54,732 bases of DNA from Alphaproteobacteria bacterium (GCA_025924715.1 JAICHV010000024.1:1-54732), one strand, 5' to 3'. Positions 15,793-24,747 are shown, counted from the first letter of the stretch. Made by a program: numbers and translations. The notes: a model not told the origin generated them from the letters alone.

Positions 15793-16796
15793 CACTTAAG
15801 AAGTTTTGCATCCCAGTGCGCCACCGCCGCCGCGATCGCCTCGAAACCCACATTGCCGCCCGACAGCACCACGGCCACGGTCCCGGCCTTGGGCACTTGG
15901 CCCGCCAGCAGCGCCGCCAGCCCGGCCGCACCGCCCGGCTCGACCAGCAGCTTGAGCCGGTCGGCCGCAAAGGCGACGGCGCGGTCCAACTCCTCGTCGC
16001 TCACCGCCAGTCCCGGTGCCAAGAGGGTCTTGGCCAATTCGAACGCATGCACCCCCGGCATGGGCGCCATCAGGGCATCGGCGACCGACAGCGCGCCGCC
16101 CGGCGCGGCCACGCGGCTCCCCGCGGCCAGAGAACGGCGCATCCCGTCATAATTCTCCGGCTCGACGCTATGGACCTTGACCTTGGCCAGTCCGGGCGCG
16201 CCGCCGCTCAAACCTAGCGCCGTGCCGCTGACCAGGCCGCCGCCGCTGCAGGGGACCAAGACCTGGTCCAATACCGCCCCCAGCCGCGCGGCATCTTCCG
16301 CGATCTCCAGCCCCACCGTGCCCTGGCCGGCGATGATGGCGGGATCGTCGAAAGGCTTGATCAGAGTGGCGCCGCGTTCCGCGCGAATGCGGGTTGCGAT
16401 CGCCTCGCGGTCCTCGCGCAGGCGATCATACAGCACGATTCCCGCCCCCAGCGCCCGCGTCCCTTCGATCTTGGGACGCGGGGCATCGGCGGGCATCACG
16501 ATCACCGCCGGCATGGCGAACAATTTCGCCGCCGCCGCCACGCCCTGGGCGTGATTGCCCGAAGAAAAAGCCACCACACCGCCGGCCCGCTCGGCCTCAG
16601 GGATCAGGGCGATGCGGTTGAAGGCGCCGCGAAATTTGAATGAGCCGGTACGCTGGAAAATCTCGCATTTCAGGAAGACCCGCTTGCCGGTCAGCTCGCC
16701 CAGCACCGCGCTCTCCACCAGCGGCGTGCGCACCGCATAAGGTTTGATGCGGGCGGCGGCCGCCACGACATCGGCAAAAATGGGAATTTCAACCAT
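15789..16796 (-). CDS. PLP-dependent threonine/serine dehydratase family protein
   Basis: A 335-residue fold-type II PLP enzyme. The cofactor lysine is in RTGSFKFRGAFN, the phosphate-binding glycine loop is CSGGGLVSGTALG, and the asparagine loop is SSGNHAQGVAAAA. The length matches catabolic threonine dehydratase or serine racemase-like enzymes without the regulatory ACT domain. The start (16796) overlaps the end of the cysteine-cluster gene by eight bases, so it is the last gene of the KamA/ATP-grasp cluster. In that setting it may make or remove an amino acid used by the ligases; that is inference. Confidence 0.88.
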   Translation of the reverse strand: MVEIPIFADVVAAAARIKPYAVRTPLVESAVLGELTGKRVFLKCEIFQRTGSFKFRGAFNRIALIPEAERAGGVVAFSSGNHAQGVAAAAKLFAMPAVIVMPADAPRPKIEGTRALGAGIVLYDRLREDREAIATRIRAERGATLIKPFDDPAIIAGQGTVGLEIAEDAARLGAVLDQVLVPCSGGGLVSGTALGLSGGAPGLAKVKVHSVEPENYDGMRRSLAAGSRVAAPGGALSVADALMAPMPGVHAFELAKTLLAPGLAVSDEELDRAVAFAADRLKLLVEPGGAAGLAALLAGQVPKAGTVAVVLSGGNVGFEAIAAAVAHWDAKLLKC

Positions 16797-17370
16797 CCGC
16801 CATCGCATCCAGTTCGGCCAAAAGGCCGGGTCCGAAATAATAGAGCAATTCCGCCCGCGCGCCCTGATAAAGGCTGGGCCCCTGGCCGCTGCAGACCAGG
16901 GTGCCGTCCGCCGCCTCATCGGACGGCACCAGCGCCCCCTGCTCGAAAGTCAGGGGAAACAGCGTCGAAACCAGCGGCTTGATGCTGTGATAATCGATCC
17001 CCTGCTCCAGCGCCCAGCCATGGATCAAACAACCCCGCCCTGCCCGGTCGCGGAAGACGCAGGCGCCGTCCACCACCGCTGTGCGCCGATGCGCAGCCCC
17101 GGCAAATTCGCTGTCCTCGGTCACGCCGGCGGTGAACCACTGGCTTTCCGGCACGCCCACCCGCGCCTTGAACGCGGCGGGCAACGCTTTCAATCGCGCC
17201 ACATTGCCCAGATCGACATCGACGCCATGATCGCAGCAGCTGTCCTTGCAGAAGCTGCAGGCCATGCAGTGCGTGAAATAGCGCAAGGAAAAGATCCTGG
17301 GGTCGACGGCCCTGATCACCGGCCCGCCCATGACACAGGGATAGCTCGCGCCCAGCGCCACAAGGGTCAC
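16789..17370 (-). CDS. cysteine-cluster protein, YkgJ-like
   Basis: A 193-residue protein with a dense N-terminal cluster, YFTHCMACSFCKDSCCDHGVD, plus later Cys in DGACVFRDRAGRGCLIHGW. The Cys pattern resembles YkgJ-type zinc- or iron-chelating proteins and suggests a bound metal or Fe-S centre. It starts with GTG at 17370, inside the stop of the ATP-grasp gene (GTGA overlap), so translation is coupled. Its role beside two ATP-grasp ligases and a radical SAM enzyme is unknown; metal supply or a redox step are possible. Confidence 0.7.
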   Translation of the reverse strand: MTLVALGASYPCVMGGPVIRAVDPRIFSLRYFTHCMACSFCKDSCCDHGVDVDLGNVARLKALPAAFKARVGVPESQWFTAGVTEDSEFAGAAHRRTAVVDGACVFRDRAGRGCLIHGWALEQGIDYHSIKPLVSTLFPLTFEQGALVPSDEAADGTLVCSGQGPSLYQGARAELLYYFGPGLLAELDAMADG

Positions 17371-18323
17371 GTCGCCGCCCTGACGATCTCTTCGATCAAA
17401 TCCTCGTAAGCCATCCCGGCCTCGGCCGCCGCGGCGGCGAAACCGGCATCAGGCGAAATGCAAGGATTGGCGTTGATCTCCAGGATGAACGGCGTGCCGG
17501 CGGCATCGACGCGGAAATCCACCCGCACAAACCCGCACAGATCGAAGATCGCCCATACCCGCTCGCAAGCGTCGCGGATTTTCGCCGCCAGCAAGGGCTC
17601 CTCGCGCTCCACCCCGAAATGCCGCACGGTATGGCGCCAGCCCGAAGACTCTTCTTCCCATTTGGCGTCATAGCCGACGATGCGGGGCTTGCCCTCCGGC
17701 CAGTTCTCGAACCGCATCTCCGCCATGGGCAAGATATGCGGCGCGCGCGTGCGTCCCAGCACGGCGATATTGAACTCACGCCCCTCGACAAAGCTTTCCG
17801 CGAACCACTGGCCGCCAAACCGCGCGGCGCAAGCCGCCGCCCGGGCCGGCACCGCCGCGGCTTCCACCACGCAGCCGTCATCGAGACCGATCGAGGCATC
17901 CTCCAGCGCCGATTTCACGATCCAGCGTCCCGCGGCAAGCCCTTGCCAATCCGGCCCCTGGCTCCAATCGGCGGTGGCGAGACCTGCGTCTCGCAGCCGG
18001 CGCTTGGTCCCCGGCTTATCATTGGTCAAATCCATCGCCGCGCCGCTGGTGCCGGTAAACACCAGGCCCAATTCCGACAGATGGTGCTGCGCCAGGGTCG
18101 CCAGCGCGCCTTTGCCGTCCACCCCTTCGACCAGATTGAACACCATCTGCGCCCCGTCCAGCCGCCGGCGCAGCGCCGCTGTGTCCTTGGCGAAGGCAGC
18201 CTTGCCGACACGATAGCCACGCGACGCCAGCGCCGCCCGCACCGCTTCGGCGGCAATCAGGGTGTCCTGCTCCTCCGGCGGGGCATCGGCGCCGATGTCG
18301 GAATGCAGCACCACGATATTCAT
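17367..18323 (-). CDS. ATP-grasp ligase, D-Ala-D-Ala ligase-like (B)
   Basis: A 318-residue protein with D-Ala-D-Ala ligase architecture: N-terminal Rossmann part (MNIVVLHSDIGADAPPEEQD) with FNLVEGVDGKGALATL, a central ATP-binding domain (RWIVKSALEDASIGLDDGCV), and the metal-binding end FVRVDFRVDAAGTPFILEIN followed by ANPCISPDAGF. Such enzymes join a carboxylate to an amine using ATP via an acyl phosphate. The start overlaps the stop of the other ATP-grasp gene (ATGA at 18320-18323). As a real Ddl would be beside mur genes, a different substrate is likely. Confidence 0.85.
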   Translation of the reverse strand: MNIVVLHSDIGADAPPEEQDTLIAAEAVRAALASRGYRVGKAAFAKDTAALRRRLDGAQMVFNLVEGVDGKGALATLAQHHLSELGLVFTGTSGAAMDLTNDKPGTKRRLRDAGLATADWSQGPDWQGLAAGRWIVKSALEDASIGLDDGCVVEAAAVPARAAACAARFGGQWFAESFVEGREFNIAVLGRTRAPHILPMAEMRFENWPEGKPRIVGYDAKWEEESSGWRHTVRHFGVEREEPLLAAKIRDACERVWAIFDLCGFVRVDFRVDAAGTPFILEINANPCISPDAGFAAAAAEAGMAYEDLIEEIVRAAT

Positions 18324-19312
18324 GCCAGCTCCGGATGGCGCCGCAGGAACGAAGCCAGAAATTTCCCGATCAGGTCTTGATAGCTCATCTTGCGATAATC
18401 GGCGATGAAACACAGATCGGAATAACCGGGGCGAATGCCCGCCAGGGGATTGACCTCGATGAAATTGGGCTGCCCCAGCGCATCCAGCCGCACATCGGCG
18501 CGCCCGCCATCGCGGCAGCGCAGAACCCGCCAGGCCGCCAACGCCACCTCACCCGCCGCCAGCGCGGCGGCGTCGGTGCCCGGCACCACGCTCAGCTTGT
18601 CTTCCCATTGTTCCTTGTTCTCGAAGCCGTAACCATGGCCCACGAAATTCTGATTGGGAACGATCTCGGTGATGCCCAACACTTCGGCGGTAGCTCCGGT
18701 GCCGGTGATGCCGATGGTGAATTCGCGTCCCGGCAAAAATTCCTCCACCAACACCGGCTGATGGAAGCGGGCCAGGAGCGAGGCGGCGGTGTGCGCCAAG
18801 CCCGCCACATCCTCCACCCGCGAGCGCGCATCGACGCCCTTGCCGGAGCCTTCGGCCACCGGCTTGAGGAACAGGGGATAAGACAGGCGCACATGGCGGC
18901 AATCGGCCTCACTTTCGATCACGGCGAAATCGGGGGTCGGCACCCCGGCATCGCGCACCACCCGTTTGCACATCGCTTTGTCCAGAGTCAGAGCAAGGGT
19001 CAGCGGATCGGAAAACACATAGGGGATATGGAAAGCCTCCAGCAGCGCCGGCACCTGGGCCTCGCGCGCTACCCCTTTCAGCCCTTCGCAGATATTGAAT
19101 ACCGCATCCCAGCGCTCCCCGTTGGCCAGCGCCACGGTCAGGGGCGTGATGCCGCCGATCCGCACCGGCTCATGGCCAAGCCCGGCCAGAGCATCGCAGA
19201 CGGCCTGAATGGTGACTTCGGCGTCGAATTCGGCGGTCTCTTCCTGCGAATAGCCCAGCGCCAGGTAATCGCTGCGCAGGTCATAGGTCACGCCCATGCG
19301 CAAAGCCCGCAT
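18320..19312 (-). CDS. ATP-grasp ligase, D-Ala-D-Ala ligase-like (A)
   Basis: A 330-residue protein. The N-terminal domain has VFNICEGLKGVAREAQVPAL, the ATP-grasp core has FLKPVAEGSGKGVDARSRVE and VEEFLPGREFTIGITG, and the metal site is NFIEVNPLAGIRPGYSDL. It is only distantly similar to ligase B but has the same domain order, so the two may act in sequence or as a heteromer. Substrate recognition residues of true D-Ala-D-Ala ligases are not obvious. Downstream of kamA by 130 bases and translationally coupled to ligase B. Confidence 0.85.
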   Translation of the reverse strand: MRALRMGVTYDLRSDYLALGYSQEETAEFDAEVTIQAVCDALAGLGHEPVRIGGITPLTVALANGERWDAVFNICEGLKGVAREAQVPALLEAFHIPYVFSDPLTLALTLDKAMCKRVVRDAGVPTPDFAVIESEADCRHVRLSYPLFLKPVAEGSGKGVDARSRVEDVAGLAHTAASLLARFHQPVLVEEFLPGREFTIGITGTGATAEVLGITEIVPNQNFVGHGYGFENKEQWEDKLSVVPGTDAAALAAGEVALAAWRVLRCRDGGRADVRLDALGQPNFIEVNPLAGIRPGYSDLCFIADYRKMSYQDLIGKFLASFLRRHPELA

Positions 19313-19421
19313 TATTACGTTCTCCCATCAGGCGCGACTGGGGCGAGGGATTTTGATCCGCTGGCCAGGAGCGAGGAGCGAAGTGGGCATTGGGCCCATG
19401 AGCGACGAGCGGTTCGTAGCG

Positions 19422-19444
19422 CCCGCGTACGAACGTCAGCGGTC
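19422..19444 (-). other. small hairpin at the 3' end of kamA
   Basis: GTTCGTA (19422-19428) and TACGAAC (19438-19444) are reverse complements and overlap the kamA stop region. A second palindrome, TGGGC with GGCCCA, lies just beyond. Together they could reduce read-through from kamA into the ATP-grasp genes. There is no T tract, so it is not a standard terminator. Confidence 0.3.
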
Positions 19445-20747
19445 AAAAGACCCGCCCCAGGGCGCCGTTCGGATCCGGATATTTGTAAATCTTACCTTCG
19501 AAATTGCGCAGCAGCAGGAAATCGCCCTCCCGCCCCATCACCGGATCGGGCGCCAGCTGAATCTTGCCGCCGCCGCCCGGCGCATCGATTACGAAGATCG
19601 GGGTGGCATAGCCGGTGGTATGGCCGCGCAGCGCACCGATGATCTCCAGTCCCTTGTCCACGCCGGTGCGGAAATGGGCCGAGCCGCGGATGGGATCGCA
19701 TTGATAAAGGTAATAAGGCTTGACCCGGTTCTTCAGCAGCCCATGCATCAGGGGCGTCATCACCGCCGGGCTGTCATTGATGTCCTTGAGCAGCACGGTC
19801 TGGCTGCCCAGCGGGATGCCGGCATCGGCCAGCCGGGCGGTGGATTCCGCCACTTCCCGCGTCAGTTCCGTCGGATGGGTGAAATGCAGGCTCATCCATA
19901 GCGGATGATGTTTTTTCAGCACCCGCACCAGTGCCCGCGTCACCCGCTGGGGCGTCACCACCGGCATCTTGGTGCCGATGCGCAAGAATTCAATGTGCGG
20001 TATCGCGCGCAGCCGTCCCAGCAACCAATCCAGCTTGTCGTCGGATAGCGTCAGGGGATCGCCGCCCGACAGCAGCACGTCGCGCACTTCGCTGTGCTGC
20101 TGCAGATAGGCGATGGCCTGGTCCCATTGCTTGGTGGAAAACTGGTACTCGCCCCCCGGATTGCCCACCAGCCGCGAACGGGTGCAATAGCGGCAATAGG
20201 TCGAACAGGTGCCGGTGGCCAGGAACAGCACCCGGTCGGGGTAGCGATGTACCAAACCGGGAACCACCGTATCGTGGTCCTCGCCCAGGGGATCGTCATC
20301 CTCGCCGGGGGAGCGGACATATTCCTCGCCGGTCATGATGTGGGTGCGGCGCAGGGGCTCCTGCGAATCGTTCAGCCCCATCAGGCTGGCATAATAGGGC
20401 GTGATCCCCACCGGCAGCGAGCCCTTGTGGCGCGACACCGCCGCATATTCATCTTCCGAAAGCCGGAAGATGCGCGCCAGCTCGTCCAAGGTGCGGATGC
20501 GGCTCCTGAGTTGCCAGCGCCAGTCATTCCATTCCGCCGCCGTCGTATCGGGCCAGAAACGCCGATAAAACCGGCGCGATTCGGGTGAAACGGGAAACCG
20601 CAATTCGCTCTTGGCTTCGGGCAGGCCCCGGCGCGCCATAGGGTCGGCCAGCGCCAGGCGAGCCTTGGCGGGAGCGGTCTCGGCACTTCTTTGGAAGGAT
20701 CGCGTCAGGGACCTGACGGCGCGGCCCCGCGCACTCTCAAGACCCAT
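19443..20747 (-). CDS. kamA: KamA-family radical SAM lysine 2,3-aminomutase
   Basis: A 434-residue enzyme. The 4Fe-4S binding motif is CSTYCRYC (Cys181, Cys185, Cys188), in a TIM-barrel radical SAM core that continues with RDVLLSGGDPLTLSDDKLDW and a PLP-binding region near VKPYYLYQCDPIRGSAHFRTG. Family enzymes convert L-lysine to beta-lysine, or other amino acids to beta isomers, with SAM and PLP. The ATG at 20747 is my choice; the frame is open to 20837. It lies upstream of the ATP-grasp pair on the same strand, which suggests that its beta-amino acid is then ligated. EpmB is a shorter relative, but no EpmA or efp is seen nearby. Confidence 0.9.
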   Translation of the reverse strand: MGLESARGRAVRSLTRSFQRSAETAPAKARLALADPMARRGLPEAKSELRFPVSPESRRFYRRFWPDTTAAEWNDWRWQLRSRIRTLDELARIFRLSEDEYAAVSRHKGSLPVGITPYYASLMGLNDSQEPLRRTHIMTGEEYVRSPGEDDDPLGEDHDTVVPGLVHRYPDRVLFLATGTCSTYCRYCTRSRLVGNPGGEYQFSTKQWDQAIAYLQQHSEVRDVLLSGGDPLTLSDDKLDWLLGRLRAIPHIEFLRIGTKMPVVTPQRVTRALVRVLKKHHPLWMSLHFTHPTELTREVAESTARLADAGIPLGSQTVLLKDINDSPAVMTPLMHGLLKNRVKPYYLYQCDPIRGSAHFRTGVDKGLEIIGALRGHTTGYATPIFVIDAPGGGGKIQLAPDPVMGREGDFLLLRNFEGKIYKYPDPNGALGRVF

Positions 20748-20899
20748 GTGTCTCACATCGCGCCGAAGCGCCTCGCGATTTTCAGCCGCCTGTCCGTCGG
20801 TGCCCCGCTGGCTCGACCGTCTCCCGGACAAGAACAACTCTTGCGATATTTAAGACCTTGCAGAACTTGTCAAGAGCGCGAGCGGTTTATGCGCAGCTC

Positions 20900-22738
20900 T
20901 CAATGCGGCTGCGGACGCGAAGTCGGGTCCAGCGCGGTGATGCGATAGACGGTGACATGCACCGCGCGGCCGCGCGAATAGTTGAAGCCAGACAGCGCGT
21001 CCAGGGCGGTCGCATCGGCCTGAAGTTCGGCCAGCCGCGCCAGGAATTTGCCCTGTTCTTCGTCATCGACCAGTGCCAGCCCGCCGCGCCGCGCGCCGAT
21101 TTCCGCCGCGCCCACACCGTCGCTGAGCGCCGTGTCCGCGCCCAAGGCGAACACCAGGCTGGGTTCCTCATAGCCGGCCAGCACCGGCGGCGGATCGTTG
21201 AGATCGCGGTCCTTGGCGACCAGCGCCGCCAGCCGCGCCGACACCCAGACGCTCTCCAGCCGCGGCGCCACCACCGACGTCAGCAGCGGCACCACCACGA
21301 ACACCGCCGCCAAGCCCCAGGCCATGGCACCGCGCTTTCGTCCCGCCAGAAAAAGCCCCAAAGCGATCAGCCCCAGCAGCGCGGCAAAGCCGGCGGCGCC
21401 GTCCACCAGGGGGTCGGCGCCGGCGCCAAAGCGGCGCATCGCCAGAATGGGGGCTGCGACCAGTGCCGCCAGGCCCAGCGCGAATTGCGCCGCTGCCAGC
21501 CAGACCAGAAATTTTCCCCAATCGCGCGGCGGCGCCGCCGCCACCGGCACGCCTTGCTCGTCCGCGCCGGGTGCCAGAATGCTGGGCGCGGCTTCGGCCG
21601 CAGCCGGCTTGACCGACAGAAGCCAGAGCGCCGCCAACAGGCTCAGCGCCGGATAGGCCGGCAGCGCATAATTGGGCAGCTTGGTCGGTACGGCCTCGAC
21701 CACCAGCCACCAGGATCCCGCCCAGGCGAGAAGAAAGCGAATCCCATTCTCGCCCCGCCGGCTGATGCCCAGCGCGATTCCCGGCAGGATGAACAGTATC
21801 GCCGGCCAGAACGTGATGGGGGCAAGAAGCGTATAATAGCCCGGCGCCATGCCATGGCCTTCCTGGCCGCCCGCCACCTTGGCCGCGAAATCATTGCCCA
21901 AGGACTGCTGGAAAAAGGCGCCATGGCTTTGCACCCCGATCGCGATCAGCCAGGGCGCCACGATCAAAGCCAGCAGGGCGATGCCCCGAAGCGGCTCGCT
22001 GGCCTTCAGCCATGCGAGGCTCTGCCATCGTTCGGCGCGCCAGCGCCACGCGGTGAGCGCCAGGATGGTCGCCGCCGCCACGCCCGGCGCTACCGGACCC
22101 TTGACCAGGATACCGATTCCCAGCGCCGCCCAACCCCACAGCACCATGCGGCGGGAGATCTTTGTTTGTCCGAACTCACTTTGGCCCCGGGCCTGATAGA
22201 GCCGCAGCAGCACGCCCTGCATTCCCACAATGGCGGCGAGCTGCACCGCATCGGTGGTCGCCATGCTGGCCTCCGCGCTGAGCAGCAGCGTTGAGCCCAG
22301 CAGCAGAGCGCCCAGCAGTCCCGCCTCGGCGCCGAACAGCGGTGCCGCCATCCAGTAGGTCAGGAACAGGGCCGCCACCCCGCCCAGCAGCGAGGGCAGC
22401 CGATAGGTCCAGATATGCGTGTCATTGCCGGCCAGGCCATAAACCCGTCCGCCAAGCGCCGTCGCGGCCGCCTGGGCCCAATAAATACCCACCGGCTTTT
22501 TGTAGCGCGGCACCTGCCCGAATCGGATGTCGATGAAATTGGAACTGTCCAGCATCTGCCGGGATGATTCGGCAAAGCGGCTCTCATCCCGGTCCAGCGC
22601 CGGCAGGCTCAGGATGCCGGGCGCCCAAAGAGCCACGCAAAACAGCGCCAGCACCACAAAGGGGCGCCGCGCCAGCCATGAAAGCAGCCGATGCGGCCGA
22701 GCGGCAGGCGGGGGGTGCGGGATATCCTCGTCAGCCAT
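20900..22738 (-). CDS. ArnT-like GT39 membrane glycosyltransferase
   Basis: A 612-residue polytopic protein with about 11-13 predicted helices. The first periplasmic loop carries DRDESRFAESSRQMLDSS, the motif that holds the catalytic acidic residues in ArnT and oligosaccharyl-type GT-C enzymes, followed by YKKPVGIYW. ArnT transfers 4-amino-4-deoxyarabinose from undecaprenyl phosphate to lipid A. The soluble C-terminal part is here about 130 residues. The GT2 and LAB_N genes diverge from it at 22868-23930, matching the sets that modify lipid A with a sugar. The sugar cannot be told from sequence. Confidence 0.87.
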   Translation of the reverse strand: MADEDIPHPPPAARPHRLLSWLARRPFVVLALFCVALWAPGILSLPALDRDESRFAESSRQMLDSSNFIDIRFGQVPRYKKPVGIYWAQAAATALGGRVYGLAGNDTHIWTYRLPSLLGGVAALFLTYWMAAPLFGAEAGLLGALLLGSTLLLSAEASMATTDAVQLAAIVGMQGVLLRLYQARGQSEFGQTKISRRMVLWGWAALGIGILVKGPVAPGVAAATILALTAWRWRAERWQSLAWLKASEPLRGIALLALIVAPWLIAIGVQSHGAFFQQSLGNDFAAKVAGGQEGHGMAPGYYTLLAPITFWPAILFILPGIALGISRRGENGIRFLLAWAGSWWLVVEAVPTKLPNYALPAYPALSLLAALWLLSVKPAAAEAAPSILAPGADEQGVPVAAAPPRDWGKFLVWLAAAQFALGLAALVAAPILAMRRFGAGADPLVDGAAGFAALLGLIALGLFLAGRKRGAMAWGLAAVFVVVPLLTSVVAPRLESVWVSARLAALVAKDRDLNDPPPVLAGYEEPSLVFALGADTALSDGVGAAEIGARRGGLALVDDEEQGKFLARLAELQADATALDALSGFNYSRGRAVHVTVYRITALDPTSRPQPH

Positions 22739-22867
22739 CGATCTTCCGCAAAAAACCGCCCTTCCCTGCCAGACGCCCCAAGGGCAGAGCAGAAAGCTGT
22801 TTCCGGCCCGCCCGGCCCTGTATAAGGCGCGTCCCTGCTTAGCCCAAGCCGAGAAAGAACTGAAATC

Positions 22868-23596
22868 ATGGCCGTGTCAGTGGTCGTGCCGGTCAAGGAT
22901 GAAGTCGAGAATGTCGGCCCCCTGGTGCGGGAGATTGCCGCCGCGATGGCGCGCCTCCCGGGCGATCTGGCCGCCCATCATGAGATTATCTTCATCGATG
23001 ACGGCTCGCAGGACGGCACCCATCAGGCGCTGATGGCGCTCAAACCTGAAATCCGGGGCCTACGCGTGCTGCGTCATCCCCGCAATCTGGGTCAGAGCCG
23101 CGGCATCCGCAGCGGGGTTCTTGCGGCCAAGGGCGACGTCATCGTCACCCTGGATGGCGATGGCCAGAACGATCCGGCCGATATTCCCAAACTGCTGGCC
23201 GTCCTCAATGCCGATCCGAAAGTGGGTCTGGTCAGCGGCGTTAGGGTCAAACGCCAGGACAGCGCCAGCCGCCGGGCCGCTTCACGACTGGGCAATGGCC
23301 TGCGCAGCCGGCTGCTGGGCGATGGCGCCGCCGATACCGGCTGCGGCCTGAAAGCGTTCCGCCGCGAGGCCTTCCTGGAACTGCCCTATTTCGATCACCT
23401 GCACCGTTTCCTGATCGCGCTGGTTCGGCGTGAGGGCTGGGAGGTCCGCTTTGTCCCGGTCAGCCATCGCCCCCGGCTTGCCGGCCGCAGCAAATACACC
23501 AATCTCGGACGCCTGCTGGTCTCGATACACGATCTGCTAGGGGTGCGCTGGCTGCAGCGCCGCCATGGCGGGCGCGCCTCGACCGAGGAATTGTAA
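22868..23596 (+). CDS. GT2 polyprenyl-phosphate glycosyltransferase (ArnC/DPM-like)
   Basis: A 242-residue enzyme with the GT-A fold: SVVVPVKDEVENVGPLVREI, the nucleotide-binding FIDDGSQDGT and VTLDGDGQNDPADIPKL (DxD-type metal site), then GCGLKAFRREAFLELPYFDH and a C-terminal RSKYTNLGRLL. It lacks the two C-terminal membrane helices of ArnC, so it resembles the soluble DPM1-type. It should load a sugar from a nucleotide donor onto polyprenyl phosphate at the inner face, for use by the ArnT-like enzyme. The LAB_N gene follows after 13 bases. Confidence 0.9.
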   Translation: MAVSVVVPVKDEVENVGPLVREIAAAMARLPGDLAAHHEIIFIDDGSQDGTHQALMALKPEIRGLRVLRHPRNLGQSRGIRSGVLAAKGDVIVTLDGDGQNDPADIPKLLAVLNADPKVGLVSGVRVKRQDSASRRAASRLGNGLRSRLLGDGAADTGCGLKAFRREAFLELPYFDHLHRFLIALVRREGWEVRFVPVSHRPRLAGRSKYTNLGRLLVSIHDLLGVRWLQRRHGGRASTEEL

Positions 23597-23609
23597 GAGG
23601 AAAATTGCG

Positions 23610-23930
23610 ATGGGGTATATTGGCCACTGGTATCTCTACGCTCAGCAGCATCCCTATGACGTGCTGTGGAATGGCGCGGGTTTTCTCGGCACCGGCATTT
23701 TCGGCATCCGCTTCCTGATCCAGTGGCTTCGCAGCGAACAGGAAGGCCATAGCGTGATTCCCATCGCCTTCTGGTATTGCAGCCTAATCGGTGGCCTGGT
23801 CAGCTTCGTCTATGCGGTTCACTTGAACGCTTGGCCCCTGGTCTTGGGCCAAGGCATGCCATTGCCCATCTATGCCCGCAATCTCTGGATGATCTACCGG
23901 GACCGCGAGCGAAAGCTCGCTTCGCATTAG
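23610..23930 (+). CDS. lipid-A-disaccharide synthase N-terminal-like membrane protein (LAB_N)
   Basis: A 106-residue protein with three predicted helices. The core GFLGTGIFGIRFLIQWLRSE and IPIAFWYCSLIGGLVSFVYA is the LAB_N domain, found at the N-terminus of some LpxB enzymes and as a stand-alone membrane protein beside ArnT/GT2 genes. Stand-alone copies may flip or bind the lipid-linked sugar. AGAGG lies upstream of the ATG at 23610. The stop overlaps that of the opposite-strand DUF3574 gene by four bases (TTAG). Confidence 0.88.
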   Translation: MGYIGHWYLYAQQHPYDVLWNGAGFLGTGIFGIRFLIQWLRSEQEGHSVIPIAFWYCSLIGGLVSFVYAVHLNAWPLVLGQGMPLPIYARNLWMIYRDRERKLASH

Positions 23931-24343
23931 AATTTCGCGCAGGCTGTGGTGGTGACCAGGCCCACCGCTTGCTGGTGGAATTTGGAACGATAAAGGCCTG
24001 AGATTTCCGCCACGGCTTTGCGGGTGGCCGGCGTATCGCCGGCCGCGATTTCCACCACTCGGCTGGTTTCGCGCTCCATGCGGCGGGATTTGGGACCCTG
24101 CCATTGCCCGGCCGCGTCATAGACCGTGAAGCCATCTGGAAAGCGCGGCGTCACCACTTCGGCCAGGAAAGACTGCCACTGCGCCGGCGACAGCGCCGCG
24201 CCGCCATTCCCATCGCCATCGCCGAAATAAAGCCGCACCACCAGCATCGGACGCTGCCCGGCAAAGGGACAGCCGGGAGCCGCTTGCGCCTGGCCCAAAG
24301 CCAGCAACAGAATCAGGGGCGCGGCACGAAGGATATGTGTCAA
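23927..24343 (-). CDS. DUF3574 family secreted protein
   Basis: A 138-residue exported protein with signal peptide MTHILRAAPLILLLALGQAQ. The mature core VVRLYFGDGDGNGGAALSPA, then WQSFLAEVVTPRFPDGFTVYDAAGQW and ETSRVVEIA, is diagnostic of DUF3574, a ferredoxin-like fold without assigned function. Two Cys (GCPF and TTACAKF) could form a disulfide. The ATG overlaps the stop of the DUF2237 gene (ATGA), so the pair is translationally coupled. Confidence 0.88.
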   Translation of the reverse strand: MTHILRAAPLILLLALGQAQAAPGCPFAGQRPMLVVRLYFGDGDGNGGAALSPAQWQSFLAEVVTPRFPDGFTVYDAAGQWQGPKSRRMERETSRVVEIAAGDTPATRKAVAEISGLYRSKFHQQAVGLVTTTACAKF

Positions 24344-24747
24344 GCCAGATCCACGGCATGGCGCTTCAGATCGTCCAGGCTGCAGAATTGCAGCGCGCCT
24401 TGATGGGTGGCGCGCAGCACCACCCGCGGCGCCTGTCCCGCCTCAAACGCCTCCTGCCAGCGCGGCGCGCAAAGGCACCAGCGGTCGCCCGCCTTCAATC
24501 CGGGAAAATCATAATCGGGCATCGGGGTCGACAGATCATTGCCCCGCGATTTGGAGAACACCAGGAAGGCGTCGGTGGCGACGATGCAGACCGTGTGGCT
24601 GCCGACATCCTGGACACTGGTATCGCAACAGCCATTGCGGAAAAACCCGGTCACCGGCGCGGTCGAGCAGGATTGCAACGGCTCGCCGAAAACATTGCGC
24701 GAAGGTGCCGGGCCGCGGCCGAAGTCATTTCTTGGTTCAATCGACAT
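24340..24747 (-). CDS. DUF2237 family protein
   Basis: A 135-residue cytosolic protein. Conserved segments NVFGEPLQSCSTAPVTGFFR and NGCCDTSVQDVGSHTVC, then FLVFSKSRGNDLSTPMPDYD and GDRWCLCAPRWQEAFEAG, define DUF2237. Six or more conserved Cys suggest metal binding, but no activity has been shown to my knowledge. It is cotranscribed with the DUF3574 gene through an ATGA overlap. The start at 24747 has AGAGGG upstream. Confidence 0.9.
   Translation of the reverse strand: MSIEPRNDFGRGPAPSRNVFGEPLQSCSTAPVTGFFRNGCCDTSVQDVGSHTVCIVATDAFLVFSKSRGNDLSTPMPDYDFPGLKAGDRWCLCAPRWQEAFEAGQAPRVVLRATHQGALQFCSLDDLKRHAVDLA

Noticed and set aside
20858..22294. 478-residue plus-strand open frame
   Set aside because: Arg/Gln/His-rich shadow of the GT39 gene on the other strand.
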